DNA of 64,000 bases, from contig JAPWDM010000001.1 in the NCBI GenBank assembly GCA_035578155.1, forward strand, positions 76,723,472 through 76,787,471. The letters are read 5' to 3'. Within the stretch, counting starts at the first letter, position 1; each line of letters starts with the position of its first letter. Shown here one piece after another: positions 46,371 through 57,867 of the stretch. The DNA is from Brachynemurus nebulosus. Its lineage: Eukaryota > Arthropoda > Insecta > Neuroptera > Myrmeleontidae. The translations under genes and the position numbers were made by a program. Below the pieces are notes generated by a model. The model saw only the letters and a program-made list of their open reading frames with translations, searched no databases and was not told the DNA's origin.

Positions 46371-47718
46371 TATTTGTTTGATTTCTGTTGTGCTCACATT
46401 TTTGTTAAAAATAATGTTATTTAGCATGTTATTATATTTCTCATCGACAAGCGGGTCAACTGCAAAGAGTTGAATGTTAGGTAAAAAAAGTGACGTGGGT
46501 GACTGAAAAATAGACTTAGAAAACAATATTATTGACTATTATTTCGTAGTATTTTGACATTTTTTTTTTTTTTTTTGAAACGTGTTAAATTGATTTTAGG
46601 AAATCCCTATGTTAGGCAGATGCTGCGACAGGGGGTTTCTATTTTCTATTGGATAGATTTTCGATAATCATTTGAATTTTTTAGGTATTGAAAAGTAAAG
46701 TAACGTTAAATTTTTTTTTAACGTAAAAAGCACATACATACAAATGGCTGTAACGATACAGATGGCTGAGAGAGAAGGTTCAAGGTACTGCGCATATATT
46801 ATTCTGTGGCGCATATATATTATTTTCCTTGTCACGTAGATATGTACAAAAAATACCGCAACGAACATAAAAATGGTTCTGACGTTCAAAAATTTTATGT
46901 TCAGTATAAAAAGTAAATTCAAAATGCAATTTTTTTTAAATATTGTTTCATATATAAATTTTTTTAAAATATTATTTTATATTGAAAAATTTATTTATTA
47001 TTAACAACCCTAAGAGCACAAAATATTGCTGGAATGTTGCCAAGTTGCAGATAATTACCAATGTTACAGGAATATTGCCTGAATGTTCCTAATCTAAGCA
47101 TAATTGCCAATGTTACAGGAATATTGCACTAATATTTTTTTTTAATATTACATTTGTAACCTTATTTCAATGTTATTGTCATGTTACGAAAAAAATATAA
47201 GAATTTTAGAATATGTAGTATATTATAGAAATGAAGGCAAATCAACAAATGAAATAAAACAGTACAACTAAGGAATCATGAGGAAATAAATTATTTCAAT
47301 CCTTAGATTAGTATTTCCATTAGTTGGATTAAGGTTAAAAAAATAAATATTGTTATTTATGAAGGAGTTATACAAGATAAATATTTTTACCTATTTTTGT
47401 TATATGTATTATTATAATAACATATAATTCCGTTCGGCATCAATGTCAAAAAGATGTCGTAATGCTAAGTTGTTCCTGATGAATATTTTCATTATAGGTT
47501 AGAAAATGCTTTGGTTAGTTTGACGAGTTTGACTGATCAATTAATTACGTATAGACTTATTGATTATTTTATACTACATTTTGTTATTAGTATTTATTAG
47601 TGTTGTTATATTAGTATTATGTGTTTCACCAAACAATTTAAAGTGTATTAATCGTATTAATTTTTAATAATAAAGAATCAACTAAACTGTACTTTTATCA
47701 ACAATTTTATTTATAACT
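46371..47718. other. AT-rich sequence, no gene
   Basis: AATGTTACAGGAATATTGC occurs twice near 47059 and 47112, suggesting a small diverged repeat. Nothing else was recognised. Confidence 0.5.
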
Positions 47719-49330
47719 AGCTGTGGCCCGTGGTTTCACCCACGTAAAATTATCTTAATTATTGGTCAAATGATTAGATCAATTTTAAATTAGATATTCG
47801 GAAATTCTGTACATCAATTATTTATAATGCCTGGCTACGCTCGTCAAACGACTCTAAAGTAACAATCTTCATATTTCAATAGCATGGCTAATTTCCGCAC
47901 CTTTGTGTACTTAGATACCCGTATCAATAAGTAGTTTTAGGAGTATTTCCATTTTAGGCCTTGCTTGGGGCACCAAGACCGTAGGGGACAATTTTAATAT
48001 CACAATTAATTTAGAGCTTATTTGATGGCCTTCACGGACAATTCTGACCCCCAGGTTCATTCAAATTTGATATTCTAAAATTCTGAGCATAATTCTCACC
48101 TAATAACCCTAAATTAACCATATTCATATTTCTATAGCATATTTAATTTTCATAGAATATTGTCAAAATCCAACCGTTTAATCTTAATCCTATTAGATAG
48201 TGCTGGCGGTTAATTTTGAACTCACTTTACATTTAAATTAGATATTCTAGATTTCTTTATAAAATCAGTTTTTTCTAGCGTTCCGTTCCGCTCGTCCAAT
48301 GATCTTAAAATAGATATATTCATATTTATAGTGTACAGTGGAAACTCGATATTTCGTCACTCTGTAACTCATCATATTCTATAACAATTCGTCGCTCCTA
48401 AAAAAATGTACGTAGTGTAGTTGGTTTTCTACTTAACTTTTGAAATTTAAATAGAAAAAAATTAAAGTGTATCGTACCTAGTTGTAAAAATTCCATTAAA
48501 CAACGAATTACTCAAAATAAAGGGATATCTTTCTTTAAATAAGTAAAAATATTTAATTAATTTTTATCTTTCTTTTTCATTTTCAAACATATTTCATAAT
48601 TCGTCTATTTCTGTAATTTATCACATCTCCGGCCCCGAGCATGATGAATTGTCGAGTTTCTACTGTAGGTATTTAATTTTCATGTCTTGAGACTTTCCGT
48701 AGATACTCCAGCCATTAATTTATTGGGTCTTGTATTACTCCAGAATCCTAGGCAATAATTTTAATCTCACTTAATTTTTTCAAAATATCAATGTTTAAGT
48801 AAAATTTAGTCAAGATTCGCCGTCTTTTTTAGACCATTTTTGGGTCCCCAGCACCCTAGGGGTCATTTCAACTTCACATTCGTCTATTTCATGACCTCGG
48901 TAATGTTGGAGCAAAATTTGGTCAAGATCCATCCATTCTAGAGAGTTTTCATTTTTTAGGATCTCAGTATTATTTAAGCACAATCTGGTAAAGTCCAGCC
49001 GTTTACTTTAGAAGTCTATATTAGAACATAAGGTATCACGTATCCACCAGTGAACCAATTTTTGAAAGTTGCTCTGCTCGTCAAACGACTCCAGCGTAGC
49101 CATATTCTTATTTTAGAAATATAGGTACCTAATTTTAACAGTTTGTGACTTTTCTGTAGACAACCATACTTATTTAGATTTTTAGGAGTGGAGTACCGTT
49201 GGTCATTTAATTTTGCGTGATTTTTATTGCTTCAGACTCCTGGAAATCAATTTTAAACTGACGTTTATTTATTCCGAGATTTTAAAAGGGTTTGTGTAAC
49301 ATTTAATCAAAATTCATCAAACCATTCATT
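47719..49330 (+). repeat. Repeat family A, longer copy
   Basis: It begins ACTAGCTGTGGCCCGTGG. The first 500 bases are the inverse of 1-479. The rest (48220-48335 and 48668-49330) holds diverged modules of about 110-120 bases with TCAAGATCC..CC and CCTAGGGGTCATTT blocks. A Tigger-like MITE interrupts it at 48336-48665. Confidence 0.75.
48336..48665. mobile_element. Tigger/pogo-like MITE, 330 bp
   Basis: CAGTGGAAACTCGATATTTC pairs with GAATTGTCGAGTTTCTACTG at the other end, each bordered by TA. This matches the CAGTnGAAnCTCGATnnnTC ends of Tigger-type elements. No coding capacity. Confidence 0.82.
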
Positions 49331-49339
49331 TGAATTTTT

Positions 49340-49560
49340 TGAAAATAGTATTTTGTACAGTAAATAAGTAATTTCATAGTAGTCATAGGTAAAAATAATA
49401 TTATATGGTATCTATAGAAAGACTTATTAATACTTACAGAAATTCCAAATTTATTTTTCTCCAAATGCTTAGCAACTATCTAAATTTTTTATGATTTTTT
49501 GATAAATTGGCCACGTTTAAAATTCAACGTTTTTTAAAAGAATGATGCAACAAATAACCA
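49340..49560 (+). repeat. Repeat family C, copy 3
   Basis: GTACAGTAAATAAGTAAT, CATAGTAGTCATAGGTAAAAAT and CCAAATGCTTAGCAACTA match copies 1 and 2. Confidence 0.7.
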
Positions 49561-49749
49561 GATAGTAAAACTCAATATAACTATTAAACTATTTGCACAA
49601 CAAAATACAATGGATAGTATACCCTTCGCTGAACATTACTGTACACGATTTAAAACGTTTGAAATTTTGCTCCCACTATGACTTGTAAATGATGCGCAGT
49701 GGTATCTCAACCGTCTGTATCGTTTACGCCAAGTGTACATACATATATA

Positions 49750-50181
49750 TGTGGTGCCCACAGCGAAATACATTCCACGCCAGTATGCCGCCAACGTCAG
49801 TAACTACATACAGCAACTAAGCCAAGGACAAATTCCAATGTTACGTCATTAGAAAGCGGACATTGAATTTTCAAGAACGATTTCCCTTTGTTTTAATGAT
49901 AATAAAAATTGTATAAATACGCTACCCCAAACAATAAATTCATTCAGTCCATTCAGTCAATTCAGTCAATTTTAATTCAGTCTGTATTAATTCAAAAGTA
50001 ACGGTGCACCGTTACTATGTAAAAAATACTTATATTTTAAATAAAATTTGATTGTTAAAATTTAAACTTATTTTTCATTTCTTAAACTTAGAGCAATATC
50101 TTTCAGTAAAAGTGTTTTCAACAATAAGTGATTATAAAAATTCTTAAAAAGGTTTTTGTTGCATTTTACTTAACAAATGCA
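49750..50181 (+). repeat. Candidate 5' LTR of the gypsy element
   Basis: It starts TGTGGTGCCCACAG and ends AACAAATGCA, giving TG..CA ends. A TATA box (GTATAAATACGC, about 49912) and an AATAAATTC signal lie inside. TGGCGATCC follows two bases later as a possible primer site; a second TGGCGATCC lies at 50329. No 3' LTR is present to confirm the limits. Confidence 0.45.
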
Positions 50182-50699
50182 TCTGGCGATCCTATATAAA
50201 AAACTCATCAATCAATCAATCAATCATCTATTTGTATGGTCCAAATACGAGTAAGCTTCGCACCTACGAAGTTATATCCGGGACGGTACTTTATTCAACG
50301 GAAAATCTCGTGGCACGACACAAAAAACTGGCGATCCTGCCAGGATTCGATTGAAGCTAACCGTGGAAAGCAGTCCAGCGCAGCAACAAAGAAAACACTA
50401 CACTCGCAATTGGTATTCATTGGTACGAGCTACACAACGTCACATTGAACCAAGTTTTCACGCTCTACAAGTCCAGGAATTGAAAACGAGAGGAACATCA
50501 ATAAAACTGTAAGTCTTTTTTCGTATATGCTTTTGTTCGACTTGTAATTGACTTACCCTTTAACATTGATTCCTCACAAAATAGTTTAAATTTTTCAATT
50601 GCAACTCCCAGATCCTATCATTCTACTGAATCATTAGATAGTCTGGTATTTTCTTTTCAAAACCTAAAGCTAAACGTAACAGACACAATACCGAATAAT
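50182..50699 (+). other. Leader of the gypsy element
   Basis: Untranslated region between the candidate LTR and gag. No other gene was recognised. Confidence 0.5.
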
Positions 50700-51767
50700 A
50701 TGGAAGAACTAGAACCTTCTAGCTCTAGCTCAACGGTTGTTGATTTCTCAAAATTTTCACCTGAGCAATTAAATCAAATTAAAGAATTTGAAACTAGCTT
50801 AAATAGGTCAAATAACGATGAAACACTTAGTGAAAGTAACTATCCAGGCTATAAATACATAAATTTTAGAGACTGGATAGGACGCTTTGATAATACACCA
50901 ACAGGTGCATTAGACTTTTTGAGACGCGTACACAACACTATAAATTACGCTCCAGAACAGGAAACTGAAATAATTCGGTTTACCGCGAACCAGTTACCGT
51001 ATGATTTAGGTATACAGCTTATTAGTAGGGACCTAACATACGATAGTTTACGTGATATAATTCACACCTTTCATAGCCCGCGTCGTACAACTATTCACAT
51101 AGAAAACGAACTCGCGACCCTTTCGCAAAAACCAAATGAAACTATCATTTCGTTTTATACGCGAATCAATCAATTAAAAATGGAAAGAATGTCCAACCTT
51201 AGATACGAACAAACTAAGCATCAATATAACATTTTAGCTCCCATAATAGAAGAATCATTTTGTAACCGTTTTATAACAGGCTGCATCCCTCAAATTTCAC
51301 AAAGACTGCGTCTAACAAATCCAAAATTAAAATCATTAAACGACGCATTAAAAGAAGCGCTTGAAGAAGAAAGCTTCATTCGCACACAAAATACAAGTAG
51401 GAATTTACAAAATAATAATCCACATCAACAAAATAAATATTGTAAAAATTGCCGCGTAAAAACACACAACACACGCGATTGTAGGAACAAACCAGTAAAT
51501 AATAATTTTAACCAACAACATAACAATCCTAACATAAAAATCTGTAATTATTGCAAATTTAAAGGGCATATAGAACAGGAATGTAGGAAGAAAAAATACG
51601 CACAATCGTTTAGTAATAATAATAATCCTCCACCATTCAGGAATAATCAAAACGAGCATTTAAACTCGAATCAATCGACTGTCGGAGCCGAACAGCCGAT
51701 TCAACCAACAGGCTCACAAGTAACCTACGAAACACACGATTCGACTCCTATCGAATACTTAACCTAG
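50700..51767 (+). CDS. Gypsy Gag polyprotein
   Basis: The intact 355-residue frame forms the particle core and binds RNA. A Ser-rich start is followed by a capsid-like region (WIGRFDNTPTGALDFLRRVH, then helical text to about residue 220). An Asn/Gln-rich stretch follows with two zinc knuckles, CKNCRVKTHNTRDC and CNYCKFKGHIEQEC, both C-x2-C-x4-H-x4-C. The stop is at 51765. The pol frame is already open over the last 100 bases in the minus-one frame, so Pol is probably made by ribosomal frameshifting. Confidence 0.92.
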   Translation: MEELEPSSSSSTVVDFSKFSPEQLNQIKEFETSLNRSNNDETLSESNYPGYKYINFRDWIGRFDNTPTGALDFLRRVHNTINYAPEQETEIIRFTANQLPYDLGIQLISRDLTYDSLRDIIHTFHSPRRTTIHIENELATLSQKPNETIISFYTRINQLKMERMSNLRYEQTKHQYNILAPIIEESFCNRFITGCIPQISQRLRLTNPKLKSLNDALKEALEEESFIRTQNTSRNLQNNNPHQQNKYCKNCRVKTHNTRDCRNKPVNNNFNQQHNNPNIKICNYCKFKGHIEQECRKKKYAQSFSNNNNPPPFRNNQNEHLNSNQSTVGAEQPIQPTGSQVTYETHDSTPIEYLT

Positions 51768-54319
51768 GTAATCATAACACTCAAAAATTAACATTTAGAT
51801 GTAACGAGAGCAAAAATAGTCAGCTAACTTTTCTTATAGATACTGGGGCAAGTATTTCCCTCGTACATAATAAAAAACTATCAAATAATATTTACGATCC
51901 CTTAAACAAAGTAATAATTAGAGGACTAGAAACGGAATATAAAGAGACGCTAGGATCTATTAATTTAAATCTTTTTATGCCAGATGGGAATAAATTCCCA
52001 TATAAATTTCAGGTAATCGATGAAAATGTCATAAATACCCCACATGATGGCGTTCTTGGAATAGATTTTTTAACACATTACGGGGCAACAATTAATACGA
52101 ATCCATCCTCAATAACATTTAAAACAAACAACATTTATAATGTACAAAATAGTAAAATTAACTTTATTTGCGAAAACATAAGACTCAATCATATAAACGA
52201 TAATTCTATACGTGACAAACTAATTAATTTGTGTAAACAAAATGTAGATTTATTTCATTCACCTAACGAGAAATTAACTCATAAAAATACCCTATATCAT
52301 GAAATCCAGGTGACTGATCCTACCCCAATACACGTAAAAAATTATAGATTTCCGAAAATTCATGAAATTGAAGTGAAAAAGCAGATCAAAGAGATGCTTG
52401 ACAACGGCATAATTAAGGAATCAAACTCCCCATATAGTGCACCTATATGGGTGGTTCCAAAAAAACTTGATGCCAGTGGCAAGCAAAAATGGCGGATCGT
52501 TACAGACTATAGACGACTCAACAACGTCAGTATAGAGGATAAATACCCCCTACCAAACATTGAGGATATCTTATCCCATCTTGGTAACGCCAAATACTTT
52601 AGTACTCTTGATCTCGCGTCCGGTTTTCACCAGATTTTAATAAATCCCAAAGATTGTCACAAAACGGCTTTCACAATTCCCGGAGAACATTTCGAGTATG
52701 TCCGAATGCCATTTGGATTACGCAACGCTCCGGCAACTTTCCAGCGCCTAATGAACATAGTTTTAAAAAAAATTCTTTACGAAGATTGTTTCGTTTACCT
52801 AGATGATATTGTTGTCTTTGGAACAACAATTGACGAACACAATCAACGATTACAAAAAGTATTTAACTGTTTAAGAGAGCACAATTTAAAATTGGAAATC
52901 GACAAGTGCGAATTTCTCCACGACAACATCGAATATTTAGGTCACGAAATTTCGTCAAACGGTTTACGACCTAATTCCAAAAAAATAAAAACTATACAAG
53001 ATTTAAAAACTCCAAAAACCACAAAAGATGTACAATCCTTTTTAGGGCTGGTAGGCTACTACCGGAAATTTATTAAAAATTTTTCGGAGAAAGCAAAACC
53101 ACTAACGTTATTACTTAAAAAAGACACAAAATTCATATGGATAAGTGATTGTCAAAAAGCATTTGACACGTTAAAAAACGCTCTAATAGAAAAACCAATA
53201 TTACGGTACCCTAACTTTGATAAAATGTTCATTCTGACAACAGATGCATCAAATTTCGGGATAGCCGGAATTCTTAGTCAAATGAATGACGACAATACAC
53301 TCGACTTGCCCGTAAGCTACTATTCGCGCACCCTAAACTCAGCCGAAGAATCTTATACAACGACAAAAAAAGAATTACTTGCAATTGTAGCGTCAGTAAA
53401 AAATTTTCGACCATACCTTTACGGACAAAAATTCCTTATACGAACTGACCATAAAGCCCTGGAATGGCTAATGAACAATAAAGATCCCTCTTCACGACTT
53501 ATTAGGTGGCGTCTTAAACTCGAAGAATACGATTATCGTATTGAGTACAAATCTGGTAAATCAAATACTAATGCTGATACACTCAGTCGACCAGTATTAG
53601 TCATAGACAATCTTGTACTCGAAAAAACGTACGAGAACTTCCTACTATGGAAAGATAATATCCAAACACCTCAATTTAATACGATAACTACACCCTTAGA
53701 AAGTATTGATAATTTAATTCTACCATATAGCTCCATAAATTCGGATAATTGTAAATTTTCGTATTTTGTAAAAACAAATACTAATTTAGCTAGCATTAAT
53801 TTATTTAAAGATGTACATTGTTTCACTTCAAAGAATGATAAAACAATTTATCTATTATTTGCAAAAGAAAACGCTCTTGACCCCATTTTACCCTGTAATT
53901 TATTTGAATGCCTTTATAACTTATTCATGATCTTAAATATGTCACAAACGCAAACGACTAACAAAGTTGAATTAACATTTTATGATATACCATCACTAAA
54001 CTTATCAATAACTGATGAACAATTTAAAAAATTATTATATTATTTTAATACAGACGAACAGTATAAAATAAATATCCTTAAAATAGAAACGCAAATCGTC
54101 AGAGACAAGGACGAACGCCTTCAAATCATAAAACACCACCATGATGACATTACTAGTGGACATCAAGGTGTTAAAAGAACGTTGCAAGCAATTAAGCAAC
54201 GTTATTTCTGGAAAAACATGTCTCGCGACATTGAAAAATACATTAATGAATGTGAACAATGTCAGCGTGCTAAGAAAAATTTTACGGCCAAAAATTACCA
54301 CTACGGCATCAACTTTTAA
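51722..54319 (+). CDS. Gypsy Pol (17.6/297-like), integrase broken
   Basis: Domains in order: aspartic protease (FLIDTGASISLV at 51830); reverse transcriptase (WRIVTDYRRLN, FSTLDLASGFHQI, the catalytic YLDD in CFVYLDDIVVFG near 52795); RNase H (TTDASNFGIAG, ESYTTTKKELLAI, IRTDHKALEW, NTNADTLSR); and the integrase zinc finger (HHHDDITSGHQGVKRTL, CEQCQRA near 54250). An extra base in an A-run near 54290 shifts the frame, and the original frame stops at 54319. Up to that point there is no stop, so the copy is fairly young. The frame opens upstream of 51722 inside gag. Confidence 0.92.
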   Translation, partial: NLRNTRFDSYRILNLGNHNTQKLTFRCNESKNSQLTFLIDTGASISLVHNKKLSNNIYDPLNKVIIRGLETEYKETLGSINLNLFMPDGNKFPYKFQVIDENVINTPHDGVLGIDFLTHYGATINTNPSSITFKTNNIYNVQNSKINFICENIRLNHINDNSIRDKLINLCKQNVDLFHSPNEKLTHKNTLYHEIQVTDPTPIHVKNYRFPKIHEIEVKKQIKEMLDNGIIKESNSPYSAPIWVVPKKLDASGKQKWRIVTDYRRLNNVSIEDKYPLPNIEDILSHLGNAKYFSTLDLASGFHQILINPKDCHKTAFTIPGEHFEYVRMPFGLRNAPATFQRLMNIVLKKILYEDCFVYLDDIVVFGTTIDEHNQRLQKVFNCLREHNLKLEIDKCEFLHDNIEYLGHEISSNGLRPNSKKIKTIQDLKTPKTTKDVQSFLGLVGYYRKFIKNFSEKAKPLTLLLKKDTKFIWISDCQKAFDTLKNALIEKPILRYPNFDKMFILTTDASNFGIAGILSQMNDDNTLDLPVSYYSRTLNSAEESYTTTKKELLAIVASVKNFRPYLYGQKFLIRTDHKALEWLMNNKDPSSRLIRWRLKLEEYDYRIEYKSGKSNTNADTLSRPVLVIDNLVLEKTYENFLLWKDNIQTPQFNTITTPLESIDNLILPYSSINSDNCKFSYFVKTNTNLASINLFKDVHCFTSKNDKTIYLLFAKENALDPILPCNLFECLYNLFMILNMSQTQTTNKVELTFYDIPSLNLSITDEQFKKLLYYFNTDEQYKINILKIETQIVRDKDERLQIIKHHHDDITSGHQGVKRTLQAIKQRYFWKNMSRDIEKYINECEQCQRAKKNFTAKNYHYGINF

Positions 54320-54412
54320 TGATAGCATAGCGCTTGACCTGATTGGTCCATTTAATATTACTCAAAATAATAATAAGTACATTTTAACTATTCAGTGCGA
54401 ATTAACAAAGTA
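54290..54412 (+). pseudogene. Integrase core start, cut off
   Basis: In the shifted frame the text continues with ALDLIGPFN, the first catalytic Asp region of gypsy integrase, and stops abruptly at 54412. There the TA-flanked 209-bp repeats begin. The rest of integrase and the 3' LTR are missing. Confidence 0.85.
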
Positions 54413-55040
54413 GGGTAGACCGGGGTTAGTTGGGTACAGAGGTAAGTTGAACATGTAAAAATTACCCCACACAAAAGATATGGTCAAATTACCACACTTA
54501 AATAAATCAGTCTTATCCAATTAACCACATTACAGAGGTAAGTTGAACATATAAAAATTACACCACACAAAAGATATGACAAAATTACGGTTATTTGGAT
54601 AAGGGTGACTTAAATAAGTTAGGGTAGACCGGGGTTAGTTGGGTACAGAGGTAAGTTGAACATGTAAAAATTACCCCACACAAAAGATATGGTCAAATTA
54701 CCACACTTAAATAAATCAGTCTTATCCAATTAACCACATTACAGAGGTAAGTTGAACATATAAAAATTACACCACACAAAAGATATGACAAAATTACGGT
54801 TATTTGGATAAGGGTGACTTAAATAAGTTAGGGTAGACCGGGGTTAGTTGGGTACAGAGGTAAGTTGAACATGTAAAAATTACCCCACACAAAAGATATG
54901 GTCAAATTACCACACTTAAATAAATCAGTCTTATCCAATTAACCACATTACAGAGGTAAGTTGAACATATAAAAATTACACCACACAAAAGATATGACAA
55001 AATTACGGTTATTTGGATAAGGGTGACTTAAATAAGTTAC
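54413..55040. repeat. Three tandem 209-bp repeats with pogo-like end
   Basis: GGGTAGACCGGGGTTAGTTG starts at about 54413, 54622 and 54831, an exact 209-base period with almost no differences. Each unit contains two diverged halves (GAGGTAAGTTGAACAT, CACACAAAAGATATG). The last unit ends in an imperfect palindrome, GGATAAGGGTGACTTA against TAAGTTACCCTTATCC (55013-55047). The unit start is preceded by TA and resembles the end of the element at 37829, so it may be the multiplied left end of the pogo element that follows. Confidence 0.9.
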
Positions 55041-55102
55041 CCTTATCCAATTAACCATATTAAAGAAATTTGTATCATTTATAAATAATTTTTTTGAAAT
55101 AT

Positions 55103-56735
55103 TTATATGGAAATATTATCACAATTAATACATATATATGTATCACTAGTATTAGGTACGCAATTAATATGCGCCCAATTTTTGCACAACTGACATTCAA
55201 TCCACGTTTCTTTGGGGCTACACTTTGAAAATAGTTCATTGCATATTAAGCAAGAAATCCTTGGTAATAATATTAAGCAATTACTATTAATACAAATATT
55301 AATTTTTTTAGTAACTTTTTTACACTTTTTTTTTATATTTTGTTCTTTCTCTAATATTTTTATTTCTATTGAATCGGTTAAAACACTAGATTTTCTTTTC
55401 CTCTTGGTTTGACCCTATTCTTTTGAAGCAGCCCTTGGGTACGGTCGAACTATTTCTGGAGAAAATATTGTAGGTGATGATGTTAAAATTTGCGATTCTG
55501 GGGGATCAGTTACGAATGACGGAGCGAAATCATCTTGAGTAAAAATATTTTCATTATATGGAAATATTCCAGTCTTTTTAAATCCTTTTATGATATTTGT
55601 ATTAGTTGTAGCTAATGGTAATGAATCTGCTACTATTTTTGGGATATCATATATTGTTATTTTTTCACCTGGATTATTTCTTAACCATAAATCTTGTGCA
55701 GTTGAAGCATATTTCTTAAATGGTCCATACACAGCCACATCAAGTGGTTGTAATTTATGGCTACAATGTGGTGGAAAGGATAACATTACGATCCCATTAT
55801 CTTTCGCTAAGTTTAAGGTTGGTACATGTAAATGTGAGAAATGATTATCTAATAAGAGTAATACTGGATTATTAATAGATGGTTTAACGTGTGCGATGAA
55901 ATGCTGCATGTACATAAAAAATTCTTCATTTGTTACCCAACCGCTAGAATTTCCTGCACCAATAGAACCTTTTGGTCCATTATTAATAAAATGATTTTTA
56001 TATTTTTTTCGTGGAAATACGAACATAGGAGGCACTGTATTTCCGTTTGCAGAAACAGCACATATTAGTGTGACATTCCCGTTCAGCAGAAGTTATGGAG
56101 CCAACATTTTTTTTACCTTTGGCAGCAATTATTTTAGTAGGTCTTAATACAGTACTAATTGAGGTTTCATCAACATTATAAATATTTGATGCGGTAAATT
56201 GATATTTATTCTTAACTTCAGCTAATTTTGTGAAAAATGGTTTTACATTTTGAACATTAAATGATGTCGCTCGTCCGATACTTGTTGCTTCTGGTTTTCT
56301 AATTGATAATTCTCGATTCCTTTTTAGAAAACTAGTAAGCCACTCTTTGCCAGCTATTTTATTAATTTTCCATATTTCAGGCATTTTAATATTAAATTTT
56401 TCAGCACACTCATAAGCAAGCTGGCGAACATTTTTCGGAGTCAATCCATAAAATATCGAAGCCATTTGTAGTAAATAATCTTTTAATGCAATTTCCTGGT
56501 CCTTAGAAAATACTTGTCTAGGTTTTTTATAACCAATTGTCGGTAAATCTTGCGTTTCCTTATTTTTATATGCTTTTAACTTAATTATATAACGTGATAG
56601 TGTCGTACGTTTAATATTAAATTCCTTTGAAGCAGCATTGATACTTCGGTTTCCAGAAATTATTGTTCTTGCGGCATCATTAAATGTTTCGATAGATATA
56701 AAACCTCTTTCAGTTTTACGTTTATAATTTCTCAT
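55103..56735 (-). pseudogene. Pogo-type transposase with C-terminal zinc finger
   Basis: This is a DDE transposase, about 544 residues if whole. From ATG 56735 it has a psq-type helix-turn-helix (SINAASKEFNIKRTTLSRYI, about 32-51) and a CENP-B-like second DNA-binding region (about 75-145). The DDD catalytic triad follows: NVDETSIS, LLLDNHFSH and LQPLDVAVYGPFK. A single-base frameshift lies near 56090. An in-frame TAG at about 55420 (after AASKE) precedes a Lys-rich linker and a PHD-like Cys/His finger (CLICNELF, WIECQLCKNWAHINC, YICINC) ending at 55103. Only two lesions are visible, so inactivation is recent. The architecture is known in insect pogo/jerky-like transposases. Confidence 0.9.
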
Positions 56736-57406
56736 ATCTAATAGAAATAAAAAACAAATATATAATAAAAGAAAATCTTAATCATAGTTTTGTTAATGAA
56801 AAAAATTTTACTTACTTGTTATTTGTAAATGATACAAATTGATAATTGAAACTGATGTATTTTGTTAAGATAAATCTATTACTCTTTTATATTAAAAATT
56901 TATATATTTGAAGAAAATTTCAATTTTTGTAAAATGAGTGTACATTATAATATATAAAATAGCATTGTGAAATAAAAGCACATAATATATGAAGGTATAT
57001 GCACTTAAACTTTGTAATTAAACAATTACGGTCACATACAAAAAGTAGTCACAAACGCCACAAACTTCACAAACACAAATCGTTCACATTTTTATATGTA
57101 AAATTTATAATTTTGAAGAAAATTTCAATTTTTGTAAAATTAATATATATTAAAACCACTTTTTAAGTAATAGTTTAAAAAAATAGAAACAAGTTCGCAT
57201 TTACATGTATTTTGTTAAAAGTAACACAATTCGTTCACTTTTATTATATATAAAATTTATAGTCTTGGAAAAAATTACAAATTTTTTTAAAATTAATAAT
57301 GGTTGTAACCACTTGTAAGAATAATTGAAAAAAATAATAAAAACAAGTTCACAAAAAACAATGTTTAAGTGCATATAACAACACATATTATGTGCTTTAA
57401 CTTCAC

Positions 57407-57487
<81 letters not shown>

Positions 57488-57692
57488 GTGTTATGTATAT
57501 GTAGTTAAAATACAAATGAATATATATATGTAAAACTTTTTATGTTTCCTATCATTTAATATATTCTGGTTTATAAAAAAGAGGGAAACATCACAAACAC
57601 ATACATGTTACTAAACATATATATGATATATGTGGTATGTTATTATGTATGTTTTAATATTTAAACAAGGGTGCCACCCCAACACATCTTAC

Positions 57693-57754
<62 letters not shown>

Positions 57755-57867
57755 ATATGTGTTATGTATATGTAGTTAAAATACAAATATTGATTTTTAT
57801 TTTTCTTACGTATTTAGAAAGGTTTTTTATATGATATTGTATGTATACAGTATTGAAATGGCTTTTT
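56736..57867. other. AT-rich sequence with two (TA)n tracts
   Basis: (TA)n tracts lie at 57409-57483 and 57696-57749. Each is followed by the same AATATGTGTTATGTATATG and TAGTTAAAATACAAAT sequence, so the segment is partly duplicated. No right-hand inverted repeat for the pogo element was found here and no gene is recognised. Confidence 0.6.

Noticed and set aside
46668..46922. An 84-codon minus-strand hydrophobic frame
   Set aside because: It is composed of A/T-rich codons without a motif; no support for a real membrane protein.
56736..57867. A right-hand inverted repeat for the pogo element
   Set aside because: GGGTGCCACCCCAACAC near 57670 looked similar at first but does not match the left end GGGTAGACCGGGG.
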